A stretch of 64,000 bases of DNA. It comes from Chlorophyllum brunneum. Taxonomy: Eukaryota > Basidiomycota > Agaricomycetes > Agaricales > Agaricaceae. The notes below the pieces were generated by a model, which ran no database searches, was not told the DNA's origin, and saw only the letters and a list, made by a program, of their open reading frames with translations. A program made the position numbers and the translations under genes. Shown one piece after another: positions 12,696 through 23,863 of this stretch (within the stretch, counting starts at the first letter, position 1; every line of letters starts with the position of its first letter). The DNA lies in assembly GCA_963576785.1 (NCBI GenBank), contig OY756143.1, positions 1,116,001 to 1,180,000 of the forward strand, read 5' to 3'.

Positions 12696-13277
12696 TCAAT
12701 CTACTGCCTCCACGTTTGCCTAGCACTTCATCGCACCCTTGTCATGCACAAGACAATGCCCGAACTCACCTTCAGTTCCTCAACACCACCAAGCTCCTTT
12801 ACGAGACCATCGTAAGGGAACTCCCGGCCCACTGCGGGTCGTTCGGGGATACCATAGTTCTTGATGGCAAACGCAAGGGTAGCAAACCCAGCCAATGCCG
12901 CAACAAGTTGGCGCAGGGCGGACTGAGCAGTCAAGCCCGTCGGGGGGATGTCCGGACCCCACATCGACAACACTTCGTCCTGCTCATGCAACTGTACGAA
13001 TAGCCAGACTCAGTATATTCTACTCGCAGAATTCAACTCCGCGTCGTACTGTGTCGCCATAGTTTCTCCTCAGCAGCATGTCATCCCATCCTTTCGCGGG
13101 AAGGTTCTGTCGGGAGACCCAGGGCAGGTCTGGATAGTCGGGCACTGGATCCTTCGTGTCGTAGCTTTCTCTCTCTGGCTGGGGTGGTTGTGTGGCGTAT
13201 GTCCTTGCAGCAAGAGCACGCTGAAGAGCAGCGCGCCGTGTCGCCGCGAGAGCCGGGCGTAGAAGAGATTTGTGCAT
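12696..13277 (-). CDS. Complex I accessory subunit NDUFB8 (ASHI)
   Basis: Nuclear-encoded accessory subunit of mitochondrial NADH:ubiquinone oxidoreductase, inner-membrane arm. Three exons (about 12696-12719, 12770-12991, 13050-13277) give 157 residues. The start at 13277 gives an arginine-rich presequence (MHKSLLRPALAATRRAALQR). The family core follows: DYPDLPWVSRQ, RRNYGDT joined across intron 1 to LHEQDEVLSMWGPD, one membrane helix near 97-115 (LVAALAGFATLAFAI), then FPYDGLVKELGG. The last exon is only 24 nt and adds ANVEAVD. It lies 87 bp downstream of the PH-domain gene start and is divergent from the next gene (223 bp), so the two may share a promoter. Confidence 0.88.
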
Positions 13278-13500
13278 GGGTTGGATCAAGTCTGCTGTTT
13301 GCGTTGACGAAACAAAGCCGGGTCGTGTTTGTCGTTGTTTGTCCCAGATCTGACTGGTGATATGTCCGATTTCCAGAAGATCTGCACTGGCCAGGGAGGT
13401 CTGACTGTAGGTCAATGGCCCTTACGTTGGCTGGTCCTGCCTTAAAAAGTCTCTGCGTTTTCTTTCCCCCCCTTCATTTCCCTCGTCTCCTGTCCAAATC

Positions 13501-15518
13501 ATGGCCGTCGGTGTAGAGCGCAACGTCCAGGAATTGCTCCTGGGCCAGAAGAAAACCAGGCGTGGCCAAGGCAAGGTTCCCTATCCTGTCTCCGAATATA
13601 CTACCGACCTTGCAAACCTGTGCGTCGTGACACTCGCCCTCGTCTAGAACCTGATGTTGATCCCTGATCACTGCACAGTGATATCTGGGATAATATGTTC
13701 TTTGAAAGCATCTGGGGTTCTCCCACCGTATACAACTTTCCCACACCACCAGGCCTTGTCCTAGATGTTGGCTGTGGAACGGGATGGTGGATCATGAACA
13801 TGGCCCAACGCTGGCTAGTACGCTCTCCCATCACCTATAAATCCCATCTTGCTCACTATTCCAAGAATACCATGTTCGTCGGCTTCGACATTGCCGAGAT
13901 CCAGCCTCGCCTCAGAGAATTAGAGAACTTCTGGGGCCTATCCGACCGTGTAAACTGGGTCAATGGTAACTTGTACGTTTTCCTCTGTGTCCCGTCGGTT
14001 ATCTGTTGCCAAGGCCCCCATCACAGCCTCGATGTCTTCCCATTCCCAAACGATCACTTTGATTATGTACGTGTATGTCGAGCGGGCCTCGCAGTCCCAG
14101 AAGACGAGGTACGTCATTTTCATGATCCCCGTCAATCCGCATACCCACCCACCCTATTTCAGTGGCAATGGTTTCTTGAGGTAGGTTCTTATTTACTGAT
14201 ATTCCGTCGACCCATCCTCATGCCTGCCGTAGCAAGCCTGGCGTGTCATGAGACCAGGCGGACTCCTTGAGGTTAGTCCAGGTCCCCCATCAATTTTTCT
14301 CTAGCTCCATGATAACCGATTATGTTGCTTCTTTTCGCCCCAGATTATTGAGGAAGACCTCATTTTTCCTACACCTACCCTTCCAGGACCCGCCCCCGAA
14401 ATCACCGTAACGCCCTCTCCTGTTGCGCCCAAGCTCGAGTCCCAAGCGACACTCGATTCCCTGTCCTCCGGAAGCTCTGGCTCGACAGAGACTGGCAAGA
14501 CGCTCACAAGTCCAGTGGATGAACGGTTTTCGACCAAGTCGAAGAGCAAGAGATCGCGTCTTACTTCATTCAGGAGCACAGGATCTTCCACTAAAGGCTC
14601 GCCTACGGACTGCAATGACTCCCACGCCAGCAATTCAACAGAGACCCTACCTCCGGATGGCTTTGATTTGTCAACTCATCCCCAAAATCATGCCAAGCTC
14701 AAAGCCGCCTGGGACAGCATGCTCACAAAACGCTTCATATCAAATAAAGTCCTCTCGATTCTCCCCTTCTATCTCTCTACAATCTTTTCAGGTGTTGAAG
14801 TCTTCAACCTTTACACCGTTCCATTACCCACCAACACACCACTCGATTACGACATCTGGGATGAGGATGATTCATTATATTCATATCCCCGCCCTAATAC
14901 ACGTCCACCACCCAAAGACAACCCCCGTATCAAAATCAACCCCAACAACCTTGTAAATCACCCCATCCAGACCGATCTTCCCCGCCTTCAGGCAATGGAC
15001 CTTGAGGAGCTGGCAGGGATGCACCTGCACTATACAGTGTGCTTCATTAGATCATGCAAAGATGCCATTCGGGAAGAGTATGACGGGCTTTTCCCCGTTG
15101 ATGAGGGCGCTAGGGCTAGCCCAAGGGTGCAAAGAACCGTTGGGAGTGACATGATGGAGATTATATTTACAGGGAGGAAACCTGACCCTTTTGACGTAGA
15201 GTGGAACGACTGGATATGGTGAGTGCATTCATTCCTCCCTTATTCGCGGGACTAATAATAACAAAAAATTTGAAAACCAGCGACATGGAAGATCGAATGC
15301 GTCTCCGCAAGCGCTTACCTAGCCAGGTGGCATGGCCGGAACCGCGTACGCCCCGCGGTGGTAAACCCGTCTGGCGACATTGGCGAAAAGCTATCGACCA
15401 ATTCTTAGCGAGGGAGAACAAGAGTGTATTTGATTTCCCTCCCAATCCGCAAAACATTTGTCGCTCCGTAAGAGCCTATATGGCTTGGAAGGGTGAACAG
15501 CCATCTCCTGTGGTATGA
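13501..15518 (+). CDS. SAM-dependent methyltransferase with C-terminal extension
   Basis: Eight exons (13501-13619, 13679-13817, 13866-13972, 14027-14108, 14163-14180, 14233-14271, 14344-15218, 15281-15518) give 538 residues. Motif I is VLDVGCGTGWWIMNMA (about 65-80); the acidic end of strand 2 is FVGFDIAE; later motifs are FPNDHFDYVRV and RVMRPGGLLEIIEED. The fold is a class I Rossmann methyltransferase. The serine-rich insert (about 195-290) and C-terminal half resemble large uncharacterised basidiomycete methyltransferases, so the substrate cannot be named. One exon is only 18 nt. No targeting signal is obvious. Confidence 0.85.
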
Positions 15519-15950
15519 TCCCCCTTCCCCATTGTGATTTAGGACCATTTTTGCTTTCCTTTTAACGCACCTGCTAATGTACCAGTCTCAGCTTGCTTTG
15601 TGGTTTTACTTCGGTTCCGTTACATAGTATCAGGATCCATCTCTTCGGCTCTCGCTCACCGTTCTCGTTATCGTTCTCGGCATTCATCTCCACCCAATGT
15701 TCATGTCGTATTGTTTTGTCAATTTCTTAGCATAGTTCTTGTTTACTATTGTGCATTAATCTTGGAGAGATATACTCTCTGCAATACACTCAGCTGTCTA
15801 CTTGGTAGCCGCGATTATGTGATGTCCGATAGGGAGACCTACCCGATATGGGTTGTGGTTGATTGCGAGGGCGAGCGGTAAGCATCATATCTCCAACCAA
15901 TCCATCTTCATCCCACACCCCCACCCTCTACTCTCTTCATATATCCTCCA
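15519..15950. other. Intergenic region, nothing recognised
   Basis: Covers the 3' region of the methyltransferase and the promoter of the Ebp1-like gene. A pyrimidine-rich tract sits just upstream of the ATG at 15951. No gene supported. Confidence 0.6.
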
Positions 15951-17784
15951 ATGGCAGAAGCTGAGAACCCCGCTGCTGCTACATCCGCTACCGATAAAAA
16001 ACCAGGCTCGACACTCGAGAACGATCTCACAAAGTACAAAGTCAGTTCAAAATCTAAACTACTCGCCGAATTGCAAACTTGTTCTTTACGCGTTATGCTG
16101 ACCGGGTTCACTTTTGATGGTTTTTTCTTGATTGGTCATTCAGGTCGCTGCAGATATTGCTCGCGACGTGATCAAGAAAATCATCCAATTAGCTGTTGAA
16201 GGAGTAAAAGTGATCGATCTCTGCACGGAGGGCGACAAGCTCCTTGAACAAGGTACTGGTGCTGTATACAACAAACCAATCAAGGGTGTCAAAGTAAGCA
16301 AAGGTGCGTGAATCTCCTCCAATCCACTCCTTTTTTTTCTCCCGAGTACTCATGTTTGGATTTTCTCATATCGATGATTGCTTGGCGCTCTTGTGCTGAA
16401 AATTTATGGATTTTGTTTTGGACAGGTATCGGGTTCCCTACGTGTATCTCTGTCAACAACGCCGTCGCACACTTTTCTCCACTTGCGTAAGTAGCTCTAT
16501 ACATCTTCAGTCACAAAAAACCGCGTCTGACTAGACAGTTTTGTGTTCGGTCCCGTATCAAATTTGCGCCTCTTCTGATCTAATCTAATCAATCACCCCA
16601 CGGCATATTCAACACCAACAAAATAACTTTGGAAATTTCAGCTCTGACCCACAAGCTGCACAAACCCTCGCCAAAGGCGATGTCGTGAAAATACAACTGG
16701 GAGCTCATATTGATGGTTTCGCGGCCATCACAGCCGAGACCGTTGTTGTTGGTGCGTCGGCTGCTGATCCTGTAACGGGTCGTCAGGCAGATGTTATCAA
16801 GGCCGCATGGACTGCTGCAGAGGTTGCGATGAGGCTTGTGAAAGTGGGAAATAAGAATTGGGCCGTAACAGAGGGTGTTGCGAGGGCTGCTTCGGCTTGG
16901 GATTGTAAACCTGTTGAAGGTGCGGCTTGCATTCCTCCAAGTGCAAGGGTTTACTGACATCTTTCGCTCGTCTAGGCATGCTTTCGTGCCAACAGTCACA
17001 AAATGTGATTGATGGCAAGAAGCGAGTAGTTCTCAACCCCTCAGAAGCCCAACGAAGGGAATTCGAATCTGCAACCTTTGCAGAGGGAGAGGTTTACGGT
17101 ATTGATATCCTCATTTCTTCGGGAGAAGATGGCAAGGTGGCGTTGATCATTTAACCGAGATAAGCGGTCAAGGAATCTGATGAATCGTCAATGCAGGCTC
17201 GTGTGGAAGAATCGCGAACGACGATCTATCAGAGAGATTCGGCAGTGACATACCAGCTGAAGATGAAGAATTCCCGTGCGGTATTCACCGAAGTCCAGAA
17301 GAAGGCTGGCTCGTTCCCCTTCAATCTTCGAGTACTCGAAGATGAGAAGCGTGCCCGGATGGGTCTTCAGGAAGCTGTGCAACATAGTTTAGTTAAGCCT
17401 TATGAGGTTATGTGAGTGCGCTCTTTTTTTCCACATTTCCTCCTCCGCTGGGATCCTCTCCTCTTCCCTTCGATTTCACACCACCACCACCACCACCACC
17501 ACCACCACCCACCTTCATATCGGGACCCGTTCTGTTAACTTACTTCTCCATTAAACAGCTATACTCCTAACAACACTTTCGTCGCTGGCTTCCATTTCAC
17601 GATCGCGCTTCTGCCGGGGGGACCATCTTTGATAACCCACCCGCCCGTTTGGTACAAGCCTGAGGTCGTCAAGACGGAGAAGGAGCTGGAAGATGAGGAG
17701 CTCAAGGGCCTAATGGCGAGGAATTTGCGCCCGAGTAAGAAGAAGAATAAGAAGGCTGGTGAGAGCGAGGCAAACGCTGAGTGA
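15951..17784 (+). CDS. Ebp1/PA2G4 homologue (Cdb4-like, inactive M24 peptidase fold)
   Basis: Seven exons (15951-16040, 16144-16303, 16426-16486, 16642-16919, 16976-17136, 17197-17411, 17559-17784) give 396 residues, the usual length for proliferation-associated 2G4 proteins and S. pombe Cdb4. The pita-bread fold is visible: VIDLCTEGDKLLEQGTGAVY, GIGFPTCISVNNAVAHFSP, GDVVKIQLGAHIDGFAA and FAEGEVYGIDILIS. Family members use the methionine-aminopeptidase fold to bind ribosomes, rRNA or structured nucleic acids and are not peptidases. The lysine-rich tail (RPSKKKNKKAGESEANAE) matches the RNA-binding/nucleolar tail of the family. It converges with PCC1, with 229 bp between stop codons. Confidence 0.93.
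17477..17509 (+). repeat. CAC trinucleotide microsatellite in intron 6 of the Ebp1-like gene
   Basis: About ten uninterrupted CAC/ACC units lie in the intron before the last exon. Likely polymorphic; no coding effect. Confidence 0.9.
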
Positions 17785-18013
17785 GGAGGGATCGTCCTGG
17801 AAAGGTGGAAAAAAGGACTAAATAATTGATTGTAATTATTATCGGTCGTTTTGACTGGAGGAGCGGACCCCTTTGAGGAACACTAACGCGATGGAGGGTT
17901 GTCGGGGTTCAACATATCAATCTTGTGCAAGTATGTAGTCGATGAAAAAAGAACACCTAGAAGTTACTTCTCCCATCCATATCCAGGATATTTTCAGGTC
18001 GGTATCATGTATA

Positions 18014-18496
18014 TCATGAAGCTGCCGATGGATTTTCTGCATCATCGCCAAAACTTTCTATCGTCCGTACGACAAGATCCACATTCTCTAGGAACGCGTT
18101 AACTGTCAGTCTTGCAAGCCTCATAGTGAGGGTATCAAATCTCCTGTAACCAACCCCCTTCATCAGCATCAACTTTCCACATGGGTTCAATGGCAACAGG
18201 TAGACAGTCTCCGCGGACGAGTAGAAGCGAACAGGGAAGAGGAAATAACGCACGCAACGAGTTTGTTCCCATCTACACTTAGTTCTCGTTTCACTGCTTG
18301 TGGTTGGAGTTCCTTATCAACGTCGATGACTTGTTTGGCTATAAGGGCGTGTTTTGAAGATGCGAATGGTACTTCGACCGTCCTGCACGACGGCAACCGA
18401 AACAGTCGATCAAGTATTATCACGATTAGTGGGGTCCTCTCCAGCAAAAGCAATTAATACGACCTACACGCTATGCCAATCCGATGGAGACGCCAT
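18014..18496 (-). CDS. PCC1: KEOPS/EKC complex subunit Pcc1
   Basis: Small subunit of the KEOPS complex, which makes the universal tRNA N6-threonylcarbamoyladenosine (t6A) and is linked to telomere and transcription functions. Three exons (about 18014-18143, 18254-18382, 18468-18496) give 95 residues, close to yeast Pcc1 (88). The family signature is clear: VEVPFASSKHALIAKQVIDV, DKELQPQAVKRELSV, then across intron 2 RLARLTVNAFLENVDLV. The first coding exon is 29 nt (MASPSDWHS plus two bases). The gene is easy to miss because no exon exceeds 130 nt. Confidence 0.92.
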
Positions 18497-19127
18497 AGCG
18501 TTATCAAGTGACGTTGTAGAACTATGTTAAGTGATGTCACAATGGTCAAATTCACTTATTTGTTCGCCACCTTCCAGCCGAGATCAGACTCATACATATT
18601 TTAATGAATGCGTAGAACAACCAGGTACCTACGACTATGCAACTTGGCCAGCAGTCAACCAGGACAACTCAAGGATACATAGCAGAGCATAAAGCAGTGC
18701 ATACGAGGAGGGGTATCATCACAAGAATGTTATCCGAATAGACTGTAAAGAGATAAGGATATCAAGAGGATATAGTGCCAAAAAGGAAACAAGTGGTTGT
18801 ACATCATGTACCGGAAAAAAAACAATACGGGATATCCAACGGTTAGCCAGCCCGTCAAATAGACAGGAAGATACCTCTCCGACAAAATATATCAAAGACC
18901 TCGTCAAGTACTCGTAACTTCCGTCAATTCAAATCCTGCAATCTCAGCGCCATCGATGCATCCTGAGTTCAACAGAACCAAATCCACCGCGAAAATAAAC
19001 TTCATGAAACATACAAATGAAAATAAACCTGAATTCTTTGTACTCCAGCGCCGTGGGTTTCGGTGGGGGATTAACCTTCCTCGATAAACATAGCGAAAGC
19101 CGGGCAGTCATAGGAGTGGGGGTATCG
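18497..19127. other. Intergenic region, nothing recognised
   Basis: Holds the PCC1 promoter and the 3' region of the wall-protein gene. No coding frame with family likeness. Confidence 0.55.
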
Positions 19128-19927
19128 TTATAGAAGAAGGGCGACAGCACCGGCAATGGCACTGAGAGCGACAGCAGGGACGCTGATGTGGCGAGGAACA
19201 GAGGCAGCGTTGCTGAACGGGTTGTTGGCGGCATTGGCAGCACCGACGGGGTCGACGGATGGGGTGGGAGCAGGGTCACTACCGGCACCGTACGTAGGGG
19301 TGACAATGAGTCTGAGAGAAAAACGTGTCAGTTTCGGACCAAGACAGTGGCAGTCCAGACATTACGTTGTTGCAGCTACTGAATCGGTACCAGATTGAAC
19401 AGAGGTAGAAGAGGCAGGACATTCCTTGACGGTAGTCTGGACAATGTGATGGTTAGCATGCTACACTCCCACCTGACCGATGCCAAGAGAAAAGGTACCC
19501 ACCACACCACTCCAACCCTCCTCGCCGTCAGCATCCTCGATTGACACCTGAACCTTCTGGCCGGGCTTGAGCTGGTCAACCTTGAAGGTGGCATAGGTCT
19601 TTTGGAAGTCACCGGCGTCAACGCTATGCGAGATGTCAACGTAACGTTTGACCATGATTGACGGCAAAGCTCACAGAGCATCACCACAGGGGTCGTCGGC
19701 AGGAACAATGAGAAGGTTGTAGGGCGGGTTTGCGGGTTCCCAGGTGACCTTAATTTCCTTGCCCTTGCACTGGAGGGCAGGCAATGAGCTCAGGCCAGAA
19801 GAAAAAAAAAAGTTGGACGCTAGAGACGTACGGCAAGGATTTCTGGGGTCGAGACGGCAAAGTCGGCAAAGACAGCGTGGATGGCAAAGCCGAAGAAGAG
19901 AGCGACAGTAAGGAATGTGGAGTACAT
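19128..19927 (-). CDS. Secreted GPI-anchored Kre9/Knh1-like wall protein
   Basis: Five exons (about 19128-19311, 19366-19436, 19503-19623, 19675-19769, 19832-19927) give 188 residues. A signal peptide (1-21, MYSTFLTVALFFGFAIHAVFA) is followed by a beta-sandwich domain typical of the Ser/Thr-rich GPI-anchored family: KEIKVTWEPANPPYNLLIVP, KVDQLKPGQKVQVSIEDADG and a conserved Cys pair. Then come a Ser/Thr/Pro-rich stretch and a C-terminal GPI signal with small residues (NNPFSNAAS) before the hydrophobic tail ALSAIAGAVALLL. It probably sits on the plasma membrane or in the wall. The exact role is unknown; related proteins affect beta-glucan assembly. Confidence 0.85.
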
Positions 19928-20163
19928 CTTGAATACACAAGATAAAACGGGGGGAGTTATAAGGACGGGAGACGCGGACACGCGGAGGTAGGGGGAAAAG
20001 AGGAGAAAACGCCGCCAACAGAGGCAACGCCCCATCACAAATACTGCCAAACAGGACACACATCATTTCCATCAGCCCACAATGGTCCAGCCGAGCAAGG
20101 CCGAGCACATTCATTATTCGTGACCAGACATAAATACAAAAGAAACCACACTCCCGGTCCACA

Positions 20164-22791
20164 TTAAAGCTTCGCCTGCGGCTTGTCCTTGAATGTTGCA
20201 AGCATTGTCCTCTTGGACATTCTGCAATTCAAACCAATCAGTGCGAGCCCTTTTGAAAAAATGTTGCCATGGACACGGTCTGCCGAGGAGGGCCATCCGT
20301 GTTGTTTTTCTTTTTCGGGACAAACAAACCCCTGCAGGATATTAACTCACCCAGAATGGGAAATGGGCGAAGGGGTTTCCTTCAACCCCTCGACCGTGCT
20401 TCTCTCCTCCACGGGTACATAATCCCGTTTGCCTGCACCTACAAATATCTGTGTACCCGGGTATCCCGTTGATAAATTTTCAGCTCGTGGCATACACGCG
20501 GATGTGGCCCACCTGCCGAGGCCTCCATATTTTCACGCCTCCTTCCTGCAGCATCATCTAATATGGCTCAAGTTTGTCCATGCCCCAGAAATGAAGTTCC
20601 AAAAGGGGTCGTACCTGACGCCAATGGGCAAGCCAACCCACAACTCGTGGCACCGCAAACAACACAGGGAAGAAATCCAACGGGAAACCTTGCAAAAATA
20701 TGAGTGTGTAGGTTTTGCAAACATTTGGGAATGTTACGTACCCATCGCACGGTAGATGAGGCCGCTACGAGCCCGAGAATCAGCAAAGTTCCGTCTCGGG
20801 TAGTCCCTACACGCACCTCCTGCACCTATTGTTAGTTTGGACACACGCAAAACATAATGTTGCGAAACGCACCAAAAGTCAACATTAGGAGCCAAATTCC
20901 GCTTAACAAAGTATTCATCCTTCATGGCTGCTTCATGAAGTGCCATCGCAGTCTCGAGAAGTTCATCTTTCCCGGTGCTGCAAAGAGCACATGAGCCTCA
21001 AATGCCTGGAAGAGAAATTGATTGTACACTTTGAAAACCTCATCCGCGGTTTTGCGAACGATGAACGAGCGGGGATCGGACTGCGATATCATTAGCTTGC
21101 TTACTATCCCGTTCCGTGGATAAACCTCCTCACCGTTTTGTATACACTGGGCACGTCCGATGAACATGGGTATTTATTTTTGTGCCGCAAAGACTCACCG
21201 GTGGCCAAATCCGGATAGAACGCTTTCACGCCGTTTAACAGCCTCAATAAAGGCAGGAACGTTTTCGGGCCTAAGAGTATCAGCGCAGGGTCTCCAGCTA
21301 CAACTTGGCGCCGCTCACTTGCCAATGGATATGAGCATTCGAATGACGGCCTCATTAGCGCCCCCTGTAACGAGTCTTAAGCCATAAAAACACGGAGACA
21401 AATACCTGACTGGCTGACCATGAAGGGGCCCACTAATTATTATTAATCACTGTATCAGCGCAAATTCGCATTATATCAGTGTCTTGGCACTCACTAAAGA
21501 GAAGCGCAACCACCACTTCGGACGGGGGATGTTTGTGTTAAGTCGAATGGAATTCTTGTATTAGCGACTCACGCGATAGCAGAGTAAGGATCAACGAGCG
21601 AGCTTCCGGTTTGTAGAACCGTCGTGCAAGAAGCATTGAGCTCGTGATCAGCGTGCAAGAGGAACAGGACATCCAGGGCCTTTTCTAGGACAGGGTTAGG
21701 TCGGTAGTCTTCTTGTCCGAGGTGATCCATTTGATACAAAAAGCTAGGAGGATGCAGATCGATCAATATGCTCCTTTGGCTCACAGACCTACTACTTACG
21801 ATCCTGTGTAGCTTAGCCCATGGGGGGGTGTAACGAAATCGCGGCCTTGACGAACGCGGTAAGCCATTCTAGGTGTCCTATGATCAATGTCTAGACCTTT
21901 GACTACAGAATTTTCAACTCACGCAGCTAGTGTCGTCGCTTTGCCAATGAGGCGGTATATTTGCTTGTCCATAATAGCCAGCGATTCAGGACTTCCCGTT
22001 GTGTAAAGCTTCTGGCCCTGCAGCGAAGGGTTCGCTTCAGCATAATAGGAGCCCAAGTATGCAAATGCACTCGTTAACATGGCCATTGGATGGGCGTCAT
22101 ACCTAACCTGTATTTAGCGCACCCCAGAAATCAACCGATAAGCCTCACCGGAAAGAACGGAAGAATTCCTCTGAATCCGCGTGCATGGCGCTGTGGTGCA
22201 GAACTTCCCGTTCGAATACATCGAACTGCTGTTTGGAAGGTAGGGAGCCATAGATAAGAAGATAGGCTAAACCATGCTTAGAATGCGGCAGAACTGGAAA
22301 AACGATGTACCTACCCGTCTCAAGATGAGAGGACTTCAGCGCAAGTTGTTCAATAGGGTATCCCCTGTTCGAGAAGGGGTAAGTTTCTCCGACACCTTCA
22401 CCTTACCAGACGAAGTACCTGTAGCGCAGCACTAGGAAGGCTCTGGGTAAACGCCTATACTGGTAGGGACAACAGGGCTTACCACCAGCCTCTCCGTCAA
22501 TATGGGTGATCTCACTTCGGATGACAGCAGTATTCAAAAAACCCCGGTCCGCAACGCGCAGGCCCCTCTCCGTCTCGTTCTCTTCTCTTTCGTCAGGAAG
22601 GCGAGGAGCCTTTATGGCCTTGAATGCTGTTGCAGGAATGCTGTTGTCTTCAATCCTGCAATAAACAGTGCAGTCAGCAAACCGAAATGGGGCAGCAATA
22701 ATGACCACACATACGGCACTGTGTATACCCTGCCGGTCCTGTTATCCCGCACAGTTAAGCTCTGGGTTTCGAGAGAGTCTGGTTTGCCCAT
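20164..22791 (-). CDS. Citrate synthase, predicted peroxisomal (C-terminal AKL)
   Basis: Condenses acetyl-CoA and oxaloacetate to citrate. Twenty-one exons give 491 residues with every junction in phase; 20 introns of 46-129 nt. Exons include sizes of 13, 14, 13 and 3 nt. Catalytic residues are present: [11 protein letters not shown] (His257, His260), GFGHRVYKT (His334) and NVDFWSG (Asp390). The oxaloacetate/CoA segments [10 protein letters not shown] and [15 protein letters not shown] also fit. The N-terminus ([17 protein letters not shown]) lacks a mitochondrial presequence. The last exon adds a C-terminus ending QAKL, a type 1 peroxisomal signal, as in glyoxylate-cycle citrate synthases such as yeast Cit2. 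A methylcitrate synthase activity cannot be excluded from sequence. Without removal of the last intron the protein ends at SHSG and loses AKL. Confidence 0.93.
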
Positions 22792-23863
22792 TGTGCAGAG
22801 TGGTTAGGAGAGGTAAGAATGCAGGCCCAGGTACATATTCTGAATCCTTTATTCATGACGGACCTTGTGGTAATGAGGACATTGCCGGTGGTCACGACCT
22901 GCGTAACGCGCTGAGAATCACATGTGTGCCCGAAGACTTGCTGATTTCCGAGATCAGTCGCCGGCGCCAAGGCCTGAGGCTCAGGATCCCTCATCACAGT
23001 CGGACCTGAGCTGCTCTGTGTGAAAACAAGGGCGGATCAAACACTACACCGGTTATTGCTCTTGCCGGACGCTAGACCAGTCGCTGCCCATTGAATCGCA
23101 TTCAACGTCCAGCCTTTTCCGGCCTCAGCATGCTTGCTCAAGCATCGAAGGCTCTCAACGCGTCGCGGGTGTAGTGTGAGTATCAATTGGCCTGATTACT
23201 TAACCTGGCGAGAGCATCTACTTCGATGAGTGGGAGTGAAAACGCTAAAAGTCTATGATCATGCCTTCTTCACATTTCAAAAAACAATAATATCCTGGCA
23301 CAGGGAATTTAATCGTTTGTCGTCCATGTTCTTACCCCGACATCCTTCCCCTATGGCTGCCATCTTAAATGCGAGCAAGTAACGCGAATTCGAGCGACGG
23401 GAAGGTACGAGTAACAATGATAACCCCGGAGATTTGGCAGAGAATCCAAGTCATCAAGCTGCCCATTTTCTTTCGTGTGGTAACCAGATTGAGGAAATCC
23501 TACCTATCCCATGGCACTCAAAAGTAGGACACCACGACCCCCCAATGACCTATGTAATAGAAGATGTATCTGTGTCGATATATCGGATCTATCGCAGACG
23601 CCATTCGAAGCTCGGTACTCACGCTGCCAGGGTGCAAGTCTGGCTAAAATCCTCCCACTACTCTAACCAACGTGCGTTCTAATCCTGGAATCCTCCATCT
23701 GTCCTAGCCTCAGTCCCGACTAACGTGAGAGGAACTTCAAACGGGGACATCACTGACATTGTAACACCGAACCGGAACCCACAACTTCTCCCACATAAAA
23801 TAATGAGTTAGCTTAAGATGTTCGGCTGGTCTTCGCTTGGTTCTCTCACCAGCCTAACAAGAT
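22792..23863. other. Intergenic region between divergent metabolic genes
   Basis: About 1.07 kb between the divergent citrate synthase and Git1-like transporter genes, so it holds both promoters. Only short chance frames are present. No transcription-factor site is claimed. Confidence 0.6.

Noticed and set aside
12275..13003. 242-codon plus-strand open frame
   Set aside because: Overlaps antisense to the proline-rich exon of the PH-domain gene and to NDUFB8; low-complexity composition explains its openness.
18900..18950. TTCAAATCC box resembling a tRNA T-arm
   Set aside because: No complementary stem around it and no acceptor or anticodon arm.
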